This document shows, piece by piece, positions 1 to 8,646 of a DNA stretch of 64,000 bases (positions are counted from its first letter, which is position 1; every line of letters begins with the position of its first letter). The notes beneath the pieces were generated by a model. The model did not search any database and had not been told where the DNA came from. It saw only the letters and a list, made by a program, of their open reading frames with translations. Origin of the DNA: Aureimonas frigidaquae (GTDB lineage Bacteria > Pseudomonadota > Alphaproteobacteria > Rhizobiales > Rhizobiaceae). A program made the position numbers and the translations under genes. The stretch covers positions 1 to 64,000 of the forward strand of contig NZ_BBWR01000020.1 in the NCBI RefSeq assembly GCF_001463905.1, written 5' to 3'.

Positions 1-20
1 GCGGCGGAGTGATCCGCCGC
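1..20 (-). terminator. Hairpin just past the L,D-transpeptidase gene
   Basis: A perfect 8-bp stem (GCGGCGGA / TCCGCCGC) closes a 4-base loop, 14 bases beyond the stop codon of the L,D-transpeptidase gene. The window edge hides whether a T-run follows on the minus strand, so calling it a terminator is inference. Confidence 0.4.
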
Positions 21-34
21 CCGCCGCGCCCTAC

Positions 35-748
35 TCAGCCGCCGAAGATGTTCTGCAGGAAGCCGGCCTGCTTGTAGCGGCCGACCGCCTTCTCGACATA
101 GACGCCATCGCGCCCCGCGCCGCCGGGGCCGATCACCACGACCTTCGTGCCGGGCGCCACATTCTCGTAAAGATGGGTGACATCCTCGTTCATCATGCGG
201 ATGCAGCCGGACGACATGTTCTGTCCGATCGTCCAGGGCTGATTCGTGCCATGGATGCGGAACATCGAATCCTTGCCGCCCCGATACAGATAGAGGGCCC
301 GTGCCCCGAGCGGATTGTCGGGACCGCCTGCCATATAGGCCGGCAGGATGCGCCCCTTGGCGCGCTCGCGCTCGCGCATACGCGCCGGCGGCGTCCAACC
401 CGGCCACTCGGCCTTGCGGCCGACGCGCATCGACCCGCCCCAGGAGAAGCCGTCCTTGCCGACGCCGACGCCGTAGCGGGTCGCCTTGCCGTCCGGCTCC
501 ACGTGGTAGAGGAACTTGCGGTCCGTATCGATGATGATCGTCCCCGGCTTCTCCTGCGTGGAGATCAGCACCGGTGTCCGCTGGAAACGGCTGTCGGGCT
601 TGGGCATGGCGCGCGTCGTGCGCGCGCCTTCGTTCCAGCGCTGCTCATTATGATCGTAATAGCGTGTGGTCTGCGCAGACGCCGGAAGGCTTGCGCTCAG
701 AGCGACAAGCGAAACGAGCACGGCGCCAGCCAGTCGAATGCGGATCAT
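35..748 (-). CDS. L,D-transpeptidase (YkuD domain), exported
   Basis: A 237-residue protein predicted to cross-link or anchor peptidoglycan in the periplasm. Residues 1 to about 26 form a signal peptide ending in ASA-Q. The YkuD catalytic motif is visible: His166 in the HGTNQPW stretch and Cys182 in SSGCIRM, the nucleophile that forms the acyl-enzyme. The segment between residues 26 and 60 is rich in charged and polar residues and looks like a linker. Many alphaproteobacteria carry several paralogues of this family (ErfK/YbiS/YcfS/YnhG), so the specific role, 3-3 cross-linking or attachment of an outer-membrane protein, cannot be assigned. The start is the only Met ahead of a credible signal peptide. 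The gene stands alone, with about 145 bases before the next minus-strand gene upstream. Confidence 0.9.
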   Translation of the reverse strand: MIRIRLAGAVLVSLVALSASLPASAQTTRYYDHNEQRWNEGARTTRAMPKPDSRFQRTPVLISTQEKPGTIIIDTDRKFLYHVEPDGKATRYGVGVGKDGFSWGGSMRVGRKAEWPGWTPPARMRERERAKGRILPAYMAGGPDNPLGARALYLYRGGKDSMFRIHGTNQPWTIGQNMSSGCIRMMNEDVTHLYENVAPGTKVVVIGPGGAGRDGVYVEKAVGRYKQAGFLQNIFGG

Positions 749-893
749 CCTTCAGTCCCCCTCGTCGGGGGCGACGCCCCCGTTCCTGCGGGAGTTTACG
801 CGCACTACTCACTTATAGTTGCGTTTACGACGGCGTGCGCACGGAGAAATGGCGGAGCCTGTTGCATTCCTGCGACATCGCCCGCGGCGGCTT

Positions 894-1205
894 TCAATCC
901 TTGACCACAGGCTCCGGCAAGGGGCCGCCGCGCCCGTCATCGTAGGAACCCACGGGATGGCTTTGCCCCGAGCGATCGACGACGCCGATGGGAACGCCTC
1001 TCTGCTGGATGACGGTACGGCCGGTATAGGCCGGCACAAGCCGGGGCCGACTGTAGCCCGGAAACACCCCGCTCCCGGGCGACAGTTGCAGCACTCGCTG
1101 CGCCACCACCTCTGGCGGCAGCAAGACGGGGGCCCGGTCGCGCGCATGAGCGGGCGCCACCATAGAGGTCAGGCACAGGCAGATGGGGATGGCGCTTCGT
1201 TTCAT
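894..1205 (-). CDS. Small exported protein of unknown function
   Basis: A 103-residue protein whose first 21 residues form a signal peptide (KR n-region, hydrophobic core, PAHA cleavage site). The mature part is rich in Pro, Gly, Val and Arg and has no motif I recognise. A start further upstream would add about 30 residues without signal-peptide character, so the Met at 1205 is preferred. It is divergent from dhaK across a 182-base region carrying dyad elements. The existence of the gene rests on the intact signal peptide and its length; coding status is probable rather than certain. Confidence 0.55.
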   Translation of the reverse strand: MKRSAIPICLCLTSMVAPAHARDRAPVLLPPEVVAQRVLQLSPGSGVFPGYSRPRLVPAYTGRTVIQQRGVPIGVVDRSGQSHPVGSYDDGRGGPLPEPVVKD

Positions 1206-1250
1206 GCTGCGAAGGTGCCGGAAAAGGGTTAACGGCGCTGTAAGGCCGAA

Positions 1251-1301
1251 TGACATTGCAGTCACGATTGACATATGTCGGATATGCGGTGACAAATGTC
1301 A
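1251..1301. promoter_or_regulatory. Array of TGACA/TGTCA dyads between dhaK and a divergent gene
   Basis: Two palindromes sit at 1269-1280 (TGACATATGTCG, with a perfect 10-bp core GACATATGTC) and 1290-1301 (TGACAAATGTCA). Their centres are 21 bp apart, two helical turns. A looser third element, TGAC-N6-GTCA, lies at 1251-1264. The cluster ends about 86 bases before the dhaK ATG. This is the arrangement expected of a dimeric repressor binding two sites on one face of the helix, but no regulator gene is adjacent. Confidence 0.5.
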
Positions 1302-1387
1302 TTCACCGGAAGTGGCCCGATCCGCGTGACCTTGGGCCATGTCCCAGGGCTCGATGGGACCGGGCCCCGCAATGGAAGGGAGGGACG

Positions 1388-2404
1388 ATGCAGAGATTTG
1401 TCAACGATCCGGACGATATCGTGGACGAAACCGTCCGCGGCTTCATCAAGGCGCATGGCGACCTGGTGCGGCTTCATCCGAACAATGATCGCGTCGTCGT
1501 GGCCCATGGCGTGCCGGCGCGCGGGCGTGTCGGCATCGTGACAGGTGGGGGGTCCGGGCATGAGCCGGCCTTTCTCGGCTATGTCGGACGCGGCATGGTG
1601 GATGCGGTGGCGGTGGGTGAACTCTTTTCGTCCCCGACCGCGAAGGCGTTCCTGGAAGCGGTCCGCGTGGCCGATGGCGGCGCCGGCGTCTGCGTCCTCT
1701 ACGGCAATTATGCCGGCGACAATATGAACGTGAAGATGGCGCAGCGCATGGCCGCCAAGGAAGGGATCGAGGTCCTGACCGTCGTCGCCAACGACGATGT
1801 TTGCTCAGCCCCGCCATCCGAACGCGCCAAGCGCCGCGGGGTTGCCGGCGAAATCCTGATGTGGAAGGTCGGGGGTGCCAAGGCCGCCCTCGGCGCCAGC
1901 GCCATCGAGGTGCGTGACACCGCCCAGAAGGCCATCGACGCAACACGTTCGGTCGGCATCGGGCTCGGCCCCTGCACCCTGCCGGCCAATTCCGGGCCGA
2001 ACTTCACCATCGAACCCGGCACGATGGAGGTCGGCATCGGCCATCACGGGGAGCCGGGGACGGAGGTCGTTGCGCTGGAGACTGCCGACCGCGTGGCAGA
2101 CCGCATGTTCGACATCGTCTTTTCCGATCACGACCTGTCGTCCGGCGACCGGGTCTGCGTGCTCCTTTCGGGCCTGGGCGCGACGCCGGTGAACGAACTC
2201 TACGTCCTGTATGACCGGGTCGAGCGGCGTCTGGCCGAGGCCGGCGTTGCGGTGCACCGCGCCTTCGTGGGCAACTACTTCACCTCGCTCGAAATGGTCG
2301 GCGCCACCCTGACCGTCATGAAGCTCGACGACGAGCTCGCCGCGCTGATCGATGCCGATGCGCAATCGCCCGGCCTGAGCGTCCGGGCCACGGGAGGCCA
2401 GTAA
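1388..2404 (+). CDS. dhaK: Dihydroxyacetone kinase, substrate-binding subunit DhaK
   Basis: A 338-residue cytoplasmic protein of the DhaK family, which binds dihydroxyacetone or a related ketose covalently through a histidine. The glycine-rich GGGSGHEP stretch is at residues 53-60, and the GHHGEPG motif near residues 219-225 supplies the hemiaminal-forming His220, equivalent to His218 of E. coli DhaK. The start at 1388 follows a GGAAGGGAGG ribosome-binding sequence; a longer frame beginning at 1250 would run through the dyad control region. The stop and the dhaL start share one base (TAATG), so the two are translationally coupled. The true substrate could be dihydroxyacetone or another short ketose such as erythrulose. 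Confidence 0.9.
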   Translation: MQRFVNDPDDIVDETVRGFIKAHGDLVRLHPNNDRVVVAHGVPARGRVGIVTGGGSGHEPAFLGYVGRGMVDAVAVGELFSSPTAKAFLEAVRVADGGAGVCVLYGNYAGDNMNVKMAQRMAAKEGIEVLTVVANDDVCSAPPSERAKRRGVAGEILMWKVGGAKAALGASAIEVRDTAQKAIDATRSVGIGLGPCTLPANSGPNFTIEPGTMEVGIGHHGEPGTEVVALETADRVADRMFDIVFSDHDLSSGDRVCVLLSGLGATPVNELYVLYDRVERRLAEAGVAVHRAFVGNYFTSLEMVGATLTVMKLDDELAALIDADAQSPGLSVRATGGQ

Positions 2405-3033
2405 TGTCGCAATTGCAGAACCGGGGCGGCGGCGCGATCGTCCGAGAGATCGCCGACGTCATCGTTGCCAACCGTACCCATCTGTCCGAGATCGACGGCC
2501 GCATCGGCGATGGCGATCACGGCAACAACATGGCCAAGGGCTTTTCCCGCGCACGCGAGCGCATCGCCGACGACGACACGCTGGCAAGCGCCATGCATGT
2601 CCTGGCCGATGTCCTGATGGGAGAGATCGGCGGCTCCATGGGCCCGCTTTACGGCATGTTCTTCGACGATATGGCGAGCGCCGTGGACGGGCTGGACAGG
2701 ATCGACAAGGCCGCCTTCGCCGCCATGCTCGCTGCCGGGCAGGATGGCGTGATGGCGATCGGCGAAGCGCAGGTCGGCGACAAGACGCTTCTCGACGCGC
2801 TGGTGCCGGGCGTGACCGCCTTCACGGCCGATCAGGGAGATTTCGCCTCCGCGCTGGACGCCATGTCGGCGGCCGCGGAAGCGGGCCGCGATGCGACGAC
2901 GGACATGGTCTCGCGGATCGGCCGCTCGAGCCGGCTTGGCGAGCGCTCGCGCGGAACGCCCGATGCCGGGGCGACATCCTGCGCGCTGATCCTTGTCACC
3001 CTGGCGGCCGGGGCCAGGAAGCGGCTGGCCTGA
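2404..3033 (+). CDS. dhaL: Dihydroxyacetone kinase, nucleotide-binding subunit DhaL
   Basis: A 209-residue protein with the DhaL all-helical nucleotide-binding fold. The Mg-binding aspartates are in DGRIGDGDHG (Asp31, Asp36, Asp38) and the phosphate-binding loop is GGSMGPLYG at residues 76-84. It transfers phosphate to the sugar held by DhaK. No dhaM (PTS phosphodonor) follows: the next gene lies 5 bases away on the opposite strand. In the PTS type DhaL keeps its nucleotide and is recharged by DhaM, whereas fused enzymes use ATP directly. With split subunits and no local DhaM the phosphate donor is open. Confidence 0.9.
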   Translation: MSQLQNRGGGAIVREIADVIVANRTHLSEIDGRIGDGDHGNNMAKGFSRARERIADDDTLASAMHVLADVLMGEIGGSMGPLYGMFFDDMASAVDGLDRIDKAAFAAMLAAGQDGVMAIGEAQVGDKTLLDALVPGVTAFTADQGDFASALDAMSAAAEAGRDATTDMVSRIGRSSRLGERSRGTPDAGATSCALILVTLAAGARKRLA

Positions 3034-3038
3034 AGCCG

Positions 3039-3752
3039 TCAGCGCACGGCGCGGCGCGCATCGCGCGCCAGGACGGGCAGGAGGGGGCGGGCTGAAGCAA
3101 GGCTCGTCCCCGCTTTCAGGCGCGGGTCGTAGAGCATGGTCAGCATGATCCTGTCATAGCGCGTCAGGACGCTGATCCGGGAGCGATCGTTGAAGACGCT
3201 CTGCGGCGCGTCGGGATTGTCGTCCAGCGGCCCGAGGCCTTGCAGAACCTCTTCGATCAGGCAGCGGTCGAACAGGCTTTCGCCCGCATCGGACACGATG
3301 ATGGCGTCTGACCGCGCGATGCCCCGGCGCGAATACTGCGCCCGCACGATGCATTGGCCCGGTACGCGCATGAAGGGGCTCTTATACACCCACCGCCCCA
3401 TGCGCTGGTAATCGGCCGCATCGACGACATGGACGGTGAAGTTCGCGCGTTCCCCGGGCCGCGCCATGGCGATGTCGAGCCTGGGGATCTCCAGGCCGAT
3501 ATGCGCCACGAAGCGCGCCACCGCTGCCGTTCGATCCCGCGCGGCCGTGTTGTCGACGACCACCCGGACGGGGCGCTCGAACTTCTTGACGAAGCTCGGA
3601 TCGCTGAACCGGCCTGCGATCTCGGCATTGAAGACGATCCGCTCGAAGCCCCGGATGAGTTCCGCATCGTCCGGCAGGTCCGCGGCGACGCCCGGTCCGG
3701 CCAGCGCCAGGAGCAGCATCCAGACGCGGGCAATCGGTGCAAGCCGAACCAT
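3039..3752 (-). CDS. DUF2927 family exported protein
   Basis: A 237-residue protein with a signal peptide of about 23 residues ending GVAA. The body matches my memory of DUF2927: the stretch CLIEEVLQGLGPLDDNP (about residues 166-182), followed by SVFNDRS, is the family's most recognisable part and recalls the HE-type helix of zinc proteases, with Glu residues in place of the usual His-Glu-x-x-His. Function is unknown. The start at 3752 is chosen because GGCGGAGGAGG lies just ahead and a signal peptide begins there; an upstream extension of 55 residues looks non-coding. It is convergent with dhaL, with 5 bases between. Confidence 0.75.
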   Translation of the reverse strand: MVRLAPIARVWMLLLALAGPGVAADLPDDAELIRGFERIVFNAEIAGRFSDPSFVKKFERPVRVVVDNTAARDRTAAVARFVAHIGLEIPRLDIAMARPGERANFTVHVVDAADYQRMGRWVYKSPFMRVPGQCIVRAQYSRRGIARSDAIIVSDAGESLFDRCLIEEVLQGLGPLDDNPDAPQSVFNDRSRISVLTRYDRIMLTMLYDPRLKAGTSLASARPLLPVLARDARRAVR

Positions 3753-3933
3753 GGGGCCTCCTCCGCCAAAGGCGGTACGCGCTGCAGAGGCCATGCTTGT
3801 GCGCGAAGGCGCGAGCCCGCGCAATCGGTGCGGGAGATTGCCCCCATCTTGGCGCGGCGGCGTTGCGCAAATGCCATCGAACACACCCGTGAGATATCTC
3901 AACAGAATGCCGCGCATGGGTTAGGCTCGCCGC

Positions 3934-4587
3934 ATGAGCGCAGAATCGACGCAATGTGCCGACGGTATCGTCCTTGGGCCGGATGGCAGGCCCCGCTGCT
4001 TCTGGCAGGCCGGAACGCCCGACTACCAGACCTATCATGATACGGAGTGGGGGCGCCCCGTCTCGGACGACCGGGCGCTCTATGAGAAGCTGTGCCTGGA
4101 AGGGTTCCAGGCAGGCTTGTCCTGGATCACGATCCTGCGCAAACGCCCGGCCTTCCGGGAACTCTTCGAGGGGTTCGATGTCGAGCGCGTGGCGCGGCTG
4201 ACAGAGGGTGACGCGGAGCGCATCGCCGCCGATGCGCGGATCATCCGCCACCGGGGCAAGGTGGATGCGGCCATTGTCAATGCGCGGGCGGTGATCCGCC
4301 TGCGGGACGAGACGGGGTCCTCGCTCGCAGCCTTCCTGTGGGCCTTCGAGCCGCCGGCGGCCGAGCGTCCCGTTCAGATGACGCTGGCCTGGCTGCGGCA
4401 GAACACCGTCATTCCCCAGTCGGCCGCCATGTCGAAGGCCCTGCGCAAGCGCGGCTTCAACTTCGTCGGGCCGACGACCTGCTACGCCTTCATGCAGTCC
4501 ATGGGTTTCGTGAACGACCATGTGGAGGGCTGCATCTGCCGCCAGCCCTGCGAGGCGGAACGCGCGGCCTTCGTGCGGCCGCGCTGA
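3934..4587 (+). CDS. tag: DNA-3-methyladenine glycosylase I
   Basis: A 217-residue base-excision repair enzyme that removes 3-methyladenine from alkylated DNA. Family marks are RCFWQ near residue 21, YHDTEWGRP at 34-42, the aromatic and acidic base pocket in CLEGFQAGLSW, and GFNFVGPTTCYAFMQSMG. The zinc ligands of TAG enzymes can be placed at Cys22, His35, His196 and Cys200. It has about 15 extra N-terminal residues compared with the E. coli enzyme. It is divergent from the DUF2927 gene and separated from hisS by 129 bases containing a hairpin. Confidence 0.93.
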   Translation: MSAESTQCADGIVLGPDGRPRCFWQAGTPDYQTYHDTEWGRPVSDDRALYEKLCLEGFQAGLSWITILRKRPAFRELFEGFDVERVARLTEGDAERIAADARIIRHRGKVDAAIVNARAVIRLRDETGSSLAAFLWAFEPPAAERPVQMTLAWLRQNTVIPQSAAMSKALRKRGFNFVGPTTCYAFMQSMGFVNDHVEGCICRQPCEAERAAFVRPR

Positions 4588-4602
4588 CCTCCGAAAAGGC
4601 CG

Positions 4603-4631
4603 GCCCGTCCGGGGTTTTCCCATGGACGGGC
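4603..4631 (+). terminator. Hairpin between tag and hisS
   Basis: Perfect 8-bp arms, GCCCGTCC at 4603-4610 and GGACGGGC at 4624-4631, enclose 13 bases, starting 15 bases after the tag stop. No T-run follows, so it may be a weak or Rho-assisted terminator, or a leader structure for hisS. Confidence 0.35.
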
Positions 4632-4716
4632 GCGTGCTTGCGGAGGGGGGAGCGATCCTTTAGACCCTGCCGCAGAACTTCCGTGACGATATACAGGCCC
4701 AAAGGTCTCAAGACCC

Positions 4717-6252
4717 ATGTCCCCCAAGCAGAACCGGGTGAAGGCGCGCCAGCCGCGTGGCTTCGTCGATCGCACCGCCGCCGAGTTGCGCGCCCAGGAC
4801 GATATGCTGGCGACCATCCGCAACGTCTATGAGCGCTTCGGTTTCGAGCCCGTCGAGACGCCCTTCTTCGAATATACGGATGCGCTCGGCAAGTTCCTGC
4901 CGGACAGCGACCGTCCGAATGAAGGGGTCTTTTCGCTGCAGGACGACGACGAGGAATGGCTGTCGCTGCGCTACGACCTGACGGCGCCGCTTGCCCGCTA
5001 TGTGGCCGAGAATTTCGAAGACCTGCCCAAGCCCTACCGCAGCTACCGCGCGGGCTATGTCTTCCGCAACGAGAAGGCCGGTCCCGGCCGCTTCCGCCAG
5101 TTCATGCAGTTCGACGCCGACATCGTGGGCGCGCCGTCCGTTTCGGCGGATGCGGAAATGGCGATGATGATGTCCGACACGATGGAAGCGCTCGGGATAC
5201 CGCGCGGCCAGTATGTGGTGCGCGTCAACAATCGCAAGGTCCTGGACGGCATCCTGGATGCCATCGGCCTGTCCGGGGATGGCAGCCGCCGGCTGACGGT
5301 TCTGCGGGCGCTCGACAAGTTCGACAAGTTCGGCGCCGAGGGCGTGCGCCTGCTGCTCGGCCCCGGCCGGCGTGACGATGGCGGCGGCAAGGGTGACTTC
5401 ACCAAGGGTGCGGAGCTGCCGCAGGATGCCATCGACCGGGTCCTGTCGATCTTCGGCTTCGCCGATGCCGGGGGCGCTGCGCGGATCGAGGGCGTGCGCG
5501 CCGCCTTCGGCGGCGATGCGCGCGTGGCCGAGGGGCTCGACGAGCTGGAGACCATCCGCGCGCTCGCCGCTGCCGCCGGCTACGGCGACGACCGGGTGCT
5601 GATCGATCCGTCCGTGGTGCGCGGTCTCGAATATTATACCGGCCCCGTCTTCGAAGCCGAACTCCTGTTCGATGTCGTGAACGAGAAGGGCCAGAAGGTG
5701 CAGTTCGGCTCGGTCGGCGGCGGCGGCCGCTATGACGGGCTTGTGGCGCGCTTCATGAGCCAGCCCGTCCCGGCCACCGGTTTTTCCATCGGCGTGTCGC
5801 GCCTCATGACGGCGCTGCGCAATCTCGGCCGGCTCGATACGGCCGAGCGGCCCGGCCCGATCGTCGTGACGGTGATGGACCGCGACCGCATGGCCGATTA
5901 CCAGCGCCTGGCCGCCGAGCTGCGGGCCGGGCTGAACGGGCCCGGCCAGCCGGTCGTGGCGGTCGAGGTGTTCCAGGGCAATCCCAAGCAGTTCGGCAAG
6001 CAGCTTCAATATGCCGACCGGCGGGGTTCGCCGCTCGCCATCATCCAGGGCGCCGACGAGAAGGCCGCCGGGGTGGTGCAGGTGAAGGATCTGGAAGAGG
6101 GCAAGCGCCTGTCGGCGCAGATCGAGGACAACGCCACCTGGCGCGCGGCCCGTCCCGCGCAGGTCAGCGTCGCCGAACAGGATCTCGTCGCCCGGGTGCG
6201 CCAGATGCTGGCCGACCATGCGGCCGACCGTGCCATGCGGCGGAACGGCTGA
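4717..6252 (+). CDS. hisS: Histidine--tRNA ligase
   Basis: A 511-residue class II aminoacyl-tRNA synthetase that charges tRNA-His. Motif 2 is seen in [12 protein letters not shown] followed by [17 protein letters not shown], the histidine-binding signature in [15 protein letters not shown], and the motif 3 region in [13 protein letters not shown] near residue 340. The C-terminal part from about residue 380 is an anticodon-binding domain. The length and the insertion around residues 215-225 fit the alphaproteobacterial form, which is longer than the E. coli enzyme of about 424 residues. hisZ begins 3 bases after its stop, so tRNA charging and the first enzyme of histidine synthesis are likely transcribed together. 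Confidence 0.95.
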   Translation: MSPKQNRVKARQPRGFVDRTAAELRAQDDMLATIRNVYERFGFEPVETPFFEYTDALGKFLPDSDRPNEGVFSLQDDDEEWLSLRYDLTAPLARYVAENFEDLPKPYRSYRAGYVFRNEKAGPGRFRQFMQFDADIVGAPSVSADAEMAMMMSDTMEALGIPRGQYVVRVNNRKVLDGILDAIGLSGDGSRRLTVLRALDKFDKFGAEGVRLLLGPGRRDDGGGKGDFTKGAELPQDAIDRVLSIFGFADAGGAARIEGVRAAFGGDARVAEGLDELETIRALAAAAGYGDDRVLIDPSVVRGLEYYTGPVFEAELLFDVVNEKGQKVQFGSVGGGGRYDGLVARFMSQPVPATGFSIGVSRLMTALRNLGRLDTAERPGPIVVTVMDRDRMADYQRLAAELRAGLNGPGQPVVAVEVFQGNPKQFGKQLQYADRRGSPLAIIQGADEKAAGVVQVKDLEEGKRLSAQIEDNATWRAARPAQVSVAEQDLVARVRQMLADHAADRAMRRNG

Positions 6253-6255
6253 GCC

Positions 6256-7404
6256 ATGGCGGATCGGCAAGCCGAAGGGCTGCGGTGGGTGGAGGACGGG
6301 CTCGGCCGGTTCTTCGCCAGCGTCGGCGCCGGCATGGTGGACGTTCCCATCCTCCAGCCGTCGGACCCCTATCTGGACACGGCCGGCGAGGCGCTGCGCC
6401 GCCGCATCTTCCTGACCAAGGGAGAGGACGGGCGCGGCCTGTGCCTGCGCCCGGATTTCACCATCCCCGTCTGCCTGTCGCACATCGCAGCGGGAGCGGG
6501 CCTGCCGCGCCGCTATGCCTATTGCGGCACGATCTTCCGCCAGAACGCGTCCGGCCCGTCCGAATATCCGCAGGCCGGCATCGAGGATCTGGGCGATGGC
6601 GACCGCGCGCACGCGGATGGGCGCACCATTGCCGATGCCATTGCCGCGATCAGCGCCTGCGGCATCGACGCCCGGCGGCTCGACACCGTGGTCGGGGACC
6701 AGGCCCTGTTCGAGGCCTTCCTCAAATCGCTCGGTCTGCCATCCGGCTGGCAGCGGCGGCTGATCCGCACCTTCGGGCAGGATGCCGGGCTGCGGCAGGC
6801 ACTGGAAGCGCTGGCCACCGGGGGCGGCCGCGTGTCGCTCGACAATCTGGCGGCCGAACTCTACGAACTCGCCGTCGCGGGCGATCTTGCCACCCTCGTG
6901 GACGAAATCCGCGACCGGATGGAGGAGGGCGGGCTGCCCATGCATCGGGGCCGCACGCCGCAGGAGATCGCCGAACGGCTGATGGAGAAGGTGGCCGTCG
7001 CCGAGACGCGGCTCGACCGCACGGTGCTGGAGCGCCTGCGCGCCTTTCTGTCGATCGACTGCACGCTGGATCGCAGCGTAGACGCACTCGACCTCCTGTG
7101 CCGCGAAAGCGGGACCGATCTCGGCGGATCGCTGGCCGCCTTCCGGGCGCGCAACGCCGCCCTTTCGGCTGCCGGGGTCGATCTGTCGGGCTTGCGCTAC
7201 CGGGCGGCCTTCGGCCGGGCGCTCGACTATTATACGGGCATGGTCTTTGAGATATCCGCTCCGGGGCTGGACGGGCCGCTGGCCGGCGGCGGCCGGTATG
7301 ACCGGCTGGTGTCCTATCTCGGCGCTGCGGAAACGATACCGGCCGTGGGCTTTGCGCTCTGGCCGCAGCGCATGGCGCTGACGCTGGAGGAGGGCGCCCG
7401 ATGA
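6256..7404 (+). CDS. hisZ: ATP phosphoribosyltransferase regulatory subunit
   Basis: A 382-residue HisRS paralogue that assembles with short-form HisG and is needed for its catalysis and histidine feedback control. It keeps the synthetase fold ([48 protein letters not shown]) but has no C-terminal anticodon-binding domain. This is the expected partner for the 233-residue HisG that follows with a 4-base overlap (ATGA). The start lies 3 bases after the hisS stop. Confidence 0.93.
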   Translation: MADRQAEGLRWVEDGLGRFFASVGAGMVDVPILQPSDPYLDTAGEALRRRIFLTKGEDGRGLCLRPDFTIPVCLSHIAAGAGLPRRYAYCGTIFRQNASGPSEYPQAGIEDLGDGDRAHADGRTIADAIAAISACGIDARRLDTVVGDQALFEAFLKSLGLPSGWQRRLIRTFGQDAGLRQALEALATGGGRVSLDNLAAELYELAVAGDLATLVDEIRDRMEEGGLPMHRGRTPQEIAERLMEKVAVAETRLDRTVLERLRAFLSIDCTLDRSVDALDLLCRESGTDLGGSLAAFRARNAALSAAGVDLSGLRYRAAFGRALDYYTGMVFEISAPGLDGPLAGGGRYDRLVSYLGAAETIPAVGFALWPQRMALTLEEGAR

Positions 7405-8102
7405 GCGTCACGCTGGCCATACCCTCCAAGGGGCGGCTCAAGGATCAGACCATCGAGGCGCTGGCGGAACGCCGCATCTTCGTGCGGCCGGACGAGGATT
7501 CGCGATCCTACCGCACGCGGGTCGATGGCTGCGACGGGCTGGACGTGCTGCTCCTCTCCGCCTCCGAGATCGCCCGGGAGCTGCGCGGCGGCTCCATCCA
7601 CCTCGGCGTCACGGGCGAGGACCTGTTGCGGGAAACCCTGCCGGATTTCGACGGGCGCCTTGCCATCCTGTCGCGGCTCGGCTTCGGCCATGCCGATGTG
7701 GTCGTGGCGGTGCCGGACAGCTGGGTCGATGTCGCCACGATGGAGGATCTGAGCGATGTTGCCGGCAGCTTCCGCGCCGCGCATGGGCACCGCATGCGGA
7801 TCGCCACCAAATACTGGCGGCTGACGCAAAGCTTCTTCACGCGCAGCCACGGCATCCAGACCTACCGCATCGTCGAAAGCCTCGGCGCGACGGAGGGGGC
7901 GCCGGCGGCCGGATCGGCCGATATCATCGTCGACATCACCTCCACCGGCTCCACCTTGACTGCCAACCGCCTGCGCGTCCTGTCCGACGGGCTGATCCTG
8001 TCGTCGCAGGCCTGCCTGGCGCAATCGCTGACAGCCCGGACTGGTCCGGCGGAAGATGCGACGCTCGCCGATATCGCCGCCAGATTCACGGTGGCGGGCT
8101 GA
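7401..8102 (+). CDS. hisG: ATP phosphoribosyltransferase, short form, catalytic subunit
   Basis: A 233-residue enzyme that joins ATP and PRPP in the first step of histidine synthesis. The N-terminal [15 protein letters not shown] and the PRPP-binding stretch [19 protein letters not shown] (about residues 173-191) are typical. It lacks the C-terminal regulatory domain of long HisG, consistent with dependence on the HisZ encoded just upstream. No other his genes are nearby. The gene ends 33 bases before the convergent DoxX gene. Confidence 0.95.
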   Translation: MSVTLAIPSKGRLKDQTIEALAERRIFVRPDEDSRSYRTRVDGCDGLDVLLLSASEIARELRGGSIHLGVTGEDLLRETLPDFDGRLAILSRLGFGHADVVVAVPDSWVDVATMEDLSDVAGSFRAAHGHRMRIATKYWRLTQSFFTRSHGIQTYRIVESLGATEGAPAAGSADIIVDITSTGSTLTANRLRVLSDGLILSSQACLAQSLTARTGPAEDATLADIAARFTVAG

Positions 8103-8135
8103 CGCTCGTTCAGCGCCGCCCCGCCACCCGTTCCG

Positions 8136-8510
8136 TCAGATGCGGTTGGTCGGCGCCCGGTCGACGGCCGGCGGGTAGGCCCCGAAGCTCGCCAGATAGA
8201 GGAAGCCACCGGCGAGCGCGAAGTTCTTGAGGATCGCCGACATATCGCCCCAGTGGCCGATGAAGGCCGTCACGACGCAGAAGCCGGCCAGCAGAAAGGC
8301 TGCAAGCCGCGTCTTGAAGCCCAGAATGACCATCAATCCGAAGACGAGCTCGAACAGACCCACCAGATAGGCCATGGCCAGAGGCGCAGGGACGCCGAGG
8401 CTGCCGAGATAGCCGGCAAAGCCGGCCGCGCCCATCAGCTTGCCGAAGCCGGCGGGAACGAAGAGCAGGCCAAGCAGGATGCGGCCAATCAGAAGTACGG
8501 TCGTGTTCAT
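8136..8510 (-). CDS. DoxX family membrane protein
   Basis: A 124-residue integral membrane protein with about four transmembrane segments (LLIGRILLGLLFVPAGF, AMAYLVGLFELVFGLMVIL, AAFLLAGFCVVTAFIGHW, FALAGGFLYLASFGAY). The GRILLGLLFVPAGFGKL opening is typical of DoxX. Members are associated with respiratory or redox functions and with sensitivity to oxidative stress, but a biochemical activity is not assigned here. The start at 8510 follows a GGGGG ribosome-binding run. It lies downstream of fumC on the same strand, with a hairpin between. Confidence 0.82.
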   Translation of the reverse strand: MNTTVLLIGRILLGLLFVPAGFGKLMGAAGFAGYLGSLGVPAPLAMAYLVGLFELVFGLMVILGFKTRLAAFLLAGFCVVTAFIGHWGDMSAILKNFALAGGFLYLASFGAYPPAVDRAPTNRI

Positions 8511-8604
8511 GCCAATCCCCCGATTTTCAGTTCGACGTTGCGAACTCACGGGAGCGTGACCGACTTGCCGGGCCGCGTAAAGGGGCTCCGCGGGGCCATG
8601 GAAG

Positions 8605-8627
8605 AAGGGGGCCTGCGCGGCCCCCCT
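8605..8627 (-). terminator. Probable fumC terminator
   Basis: On the minus strand a GC-rich stem of about 9 bp (AGGGGGGCC / GGCCCCCTT, one G-T pair) with a 5-base loop lies about 20 bases past the fumC stop. A short CTTCTT tract follows rather than a strong T-run. Confidence 0.45.
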
Positions 8628-8646
8628 CTGAGCTGATGCGACGGGC

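Noticed and set aside
1265-1277. The 13-base word TCACGATTGACAT near dhaK also occurs at about 61922
   Set aside because: A single short match at two unrelated places with no shared flanks; most likely chance.
4588-4716. Possible histidine attenuator or T-box ahead of hisS
   Set aside because: No run of His codons in a leader peptide and no T-box-like elements; only one hairpin is present.
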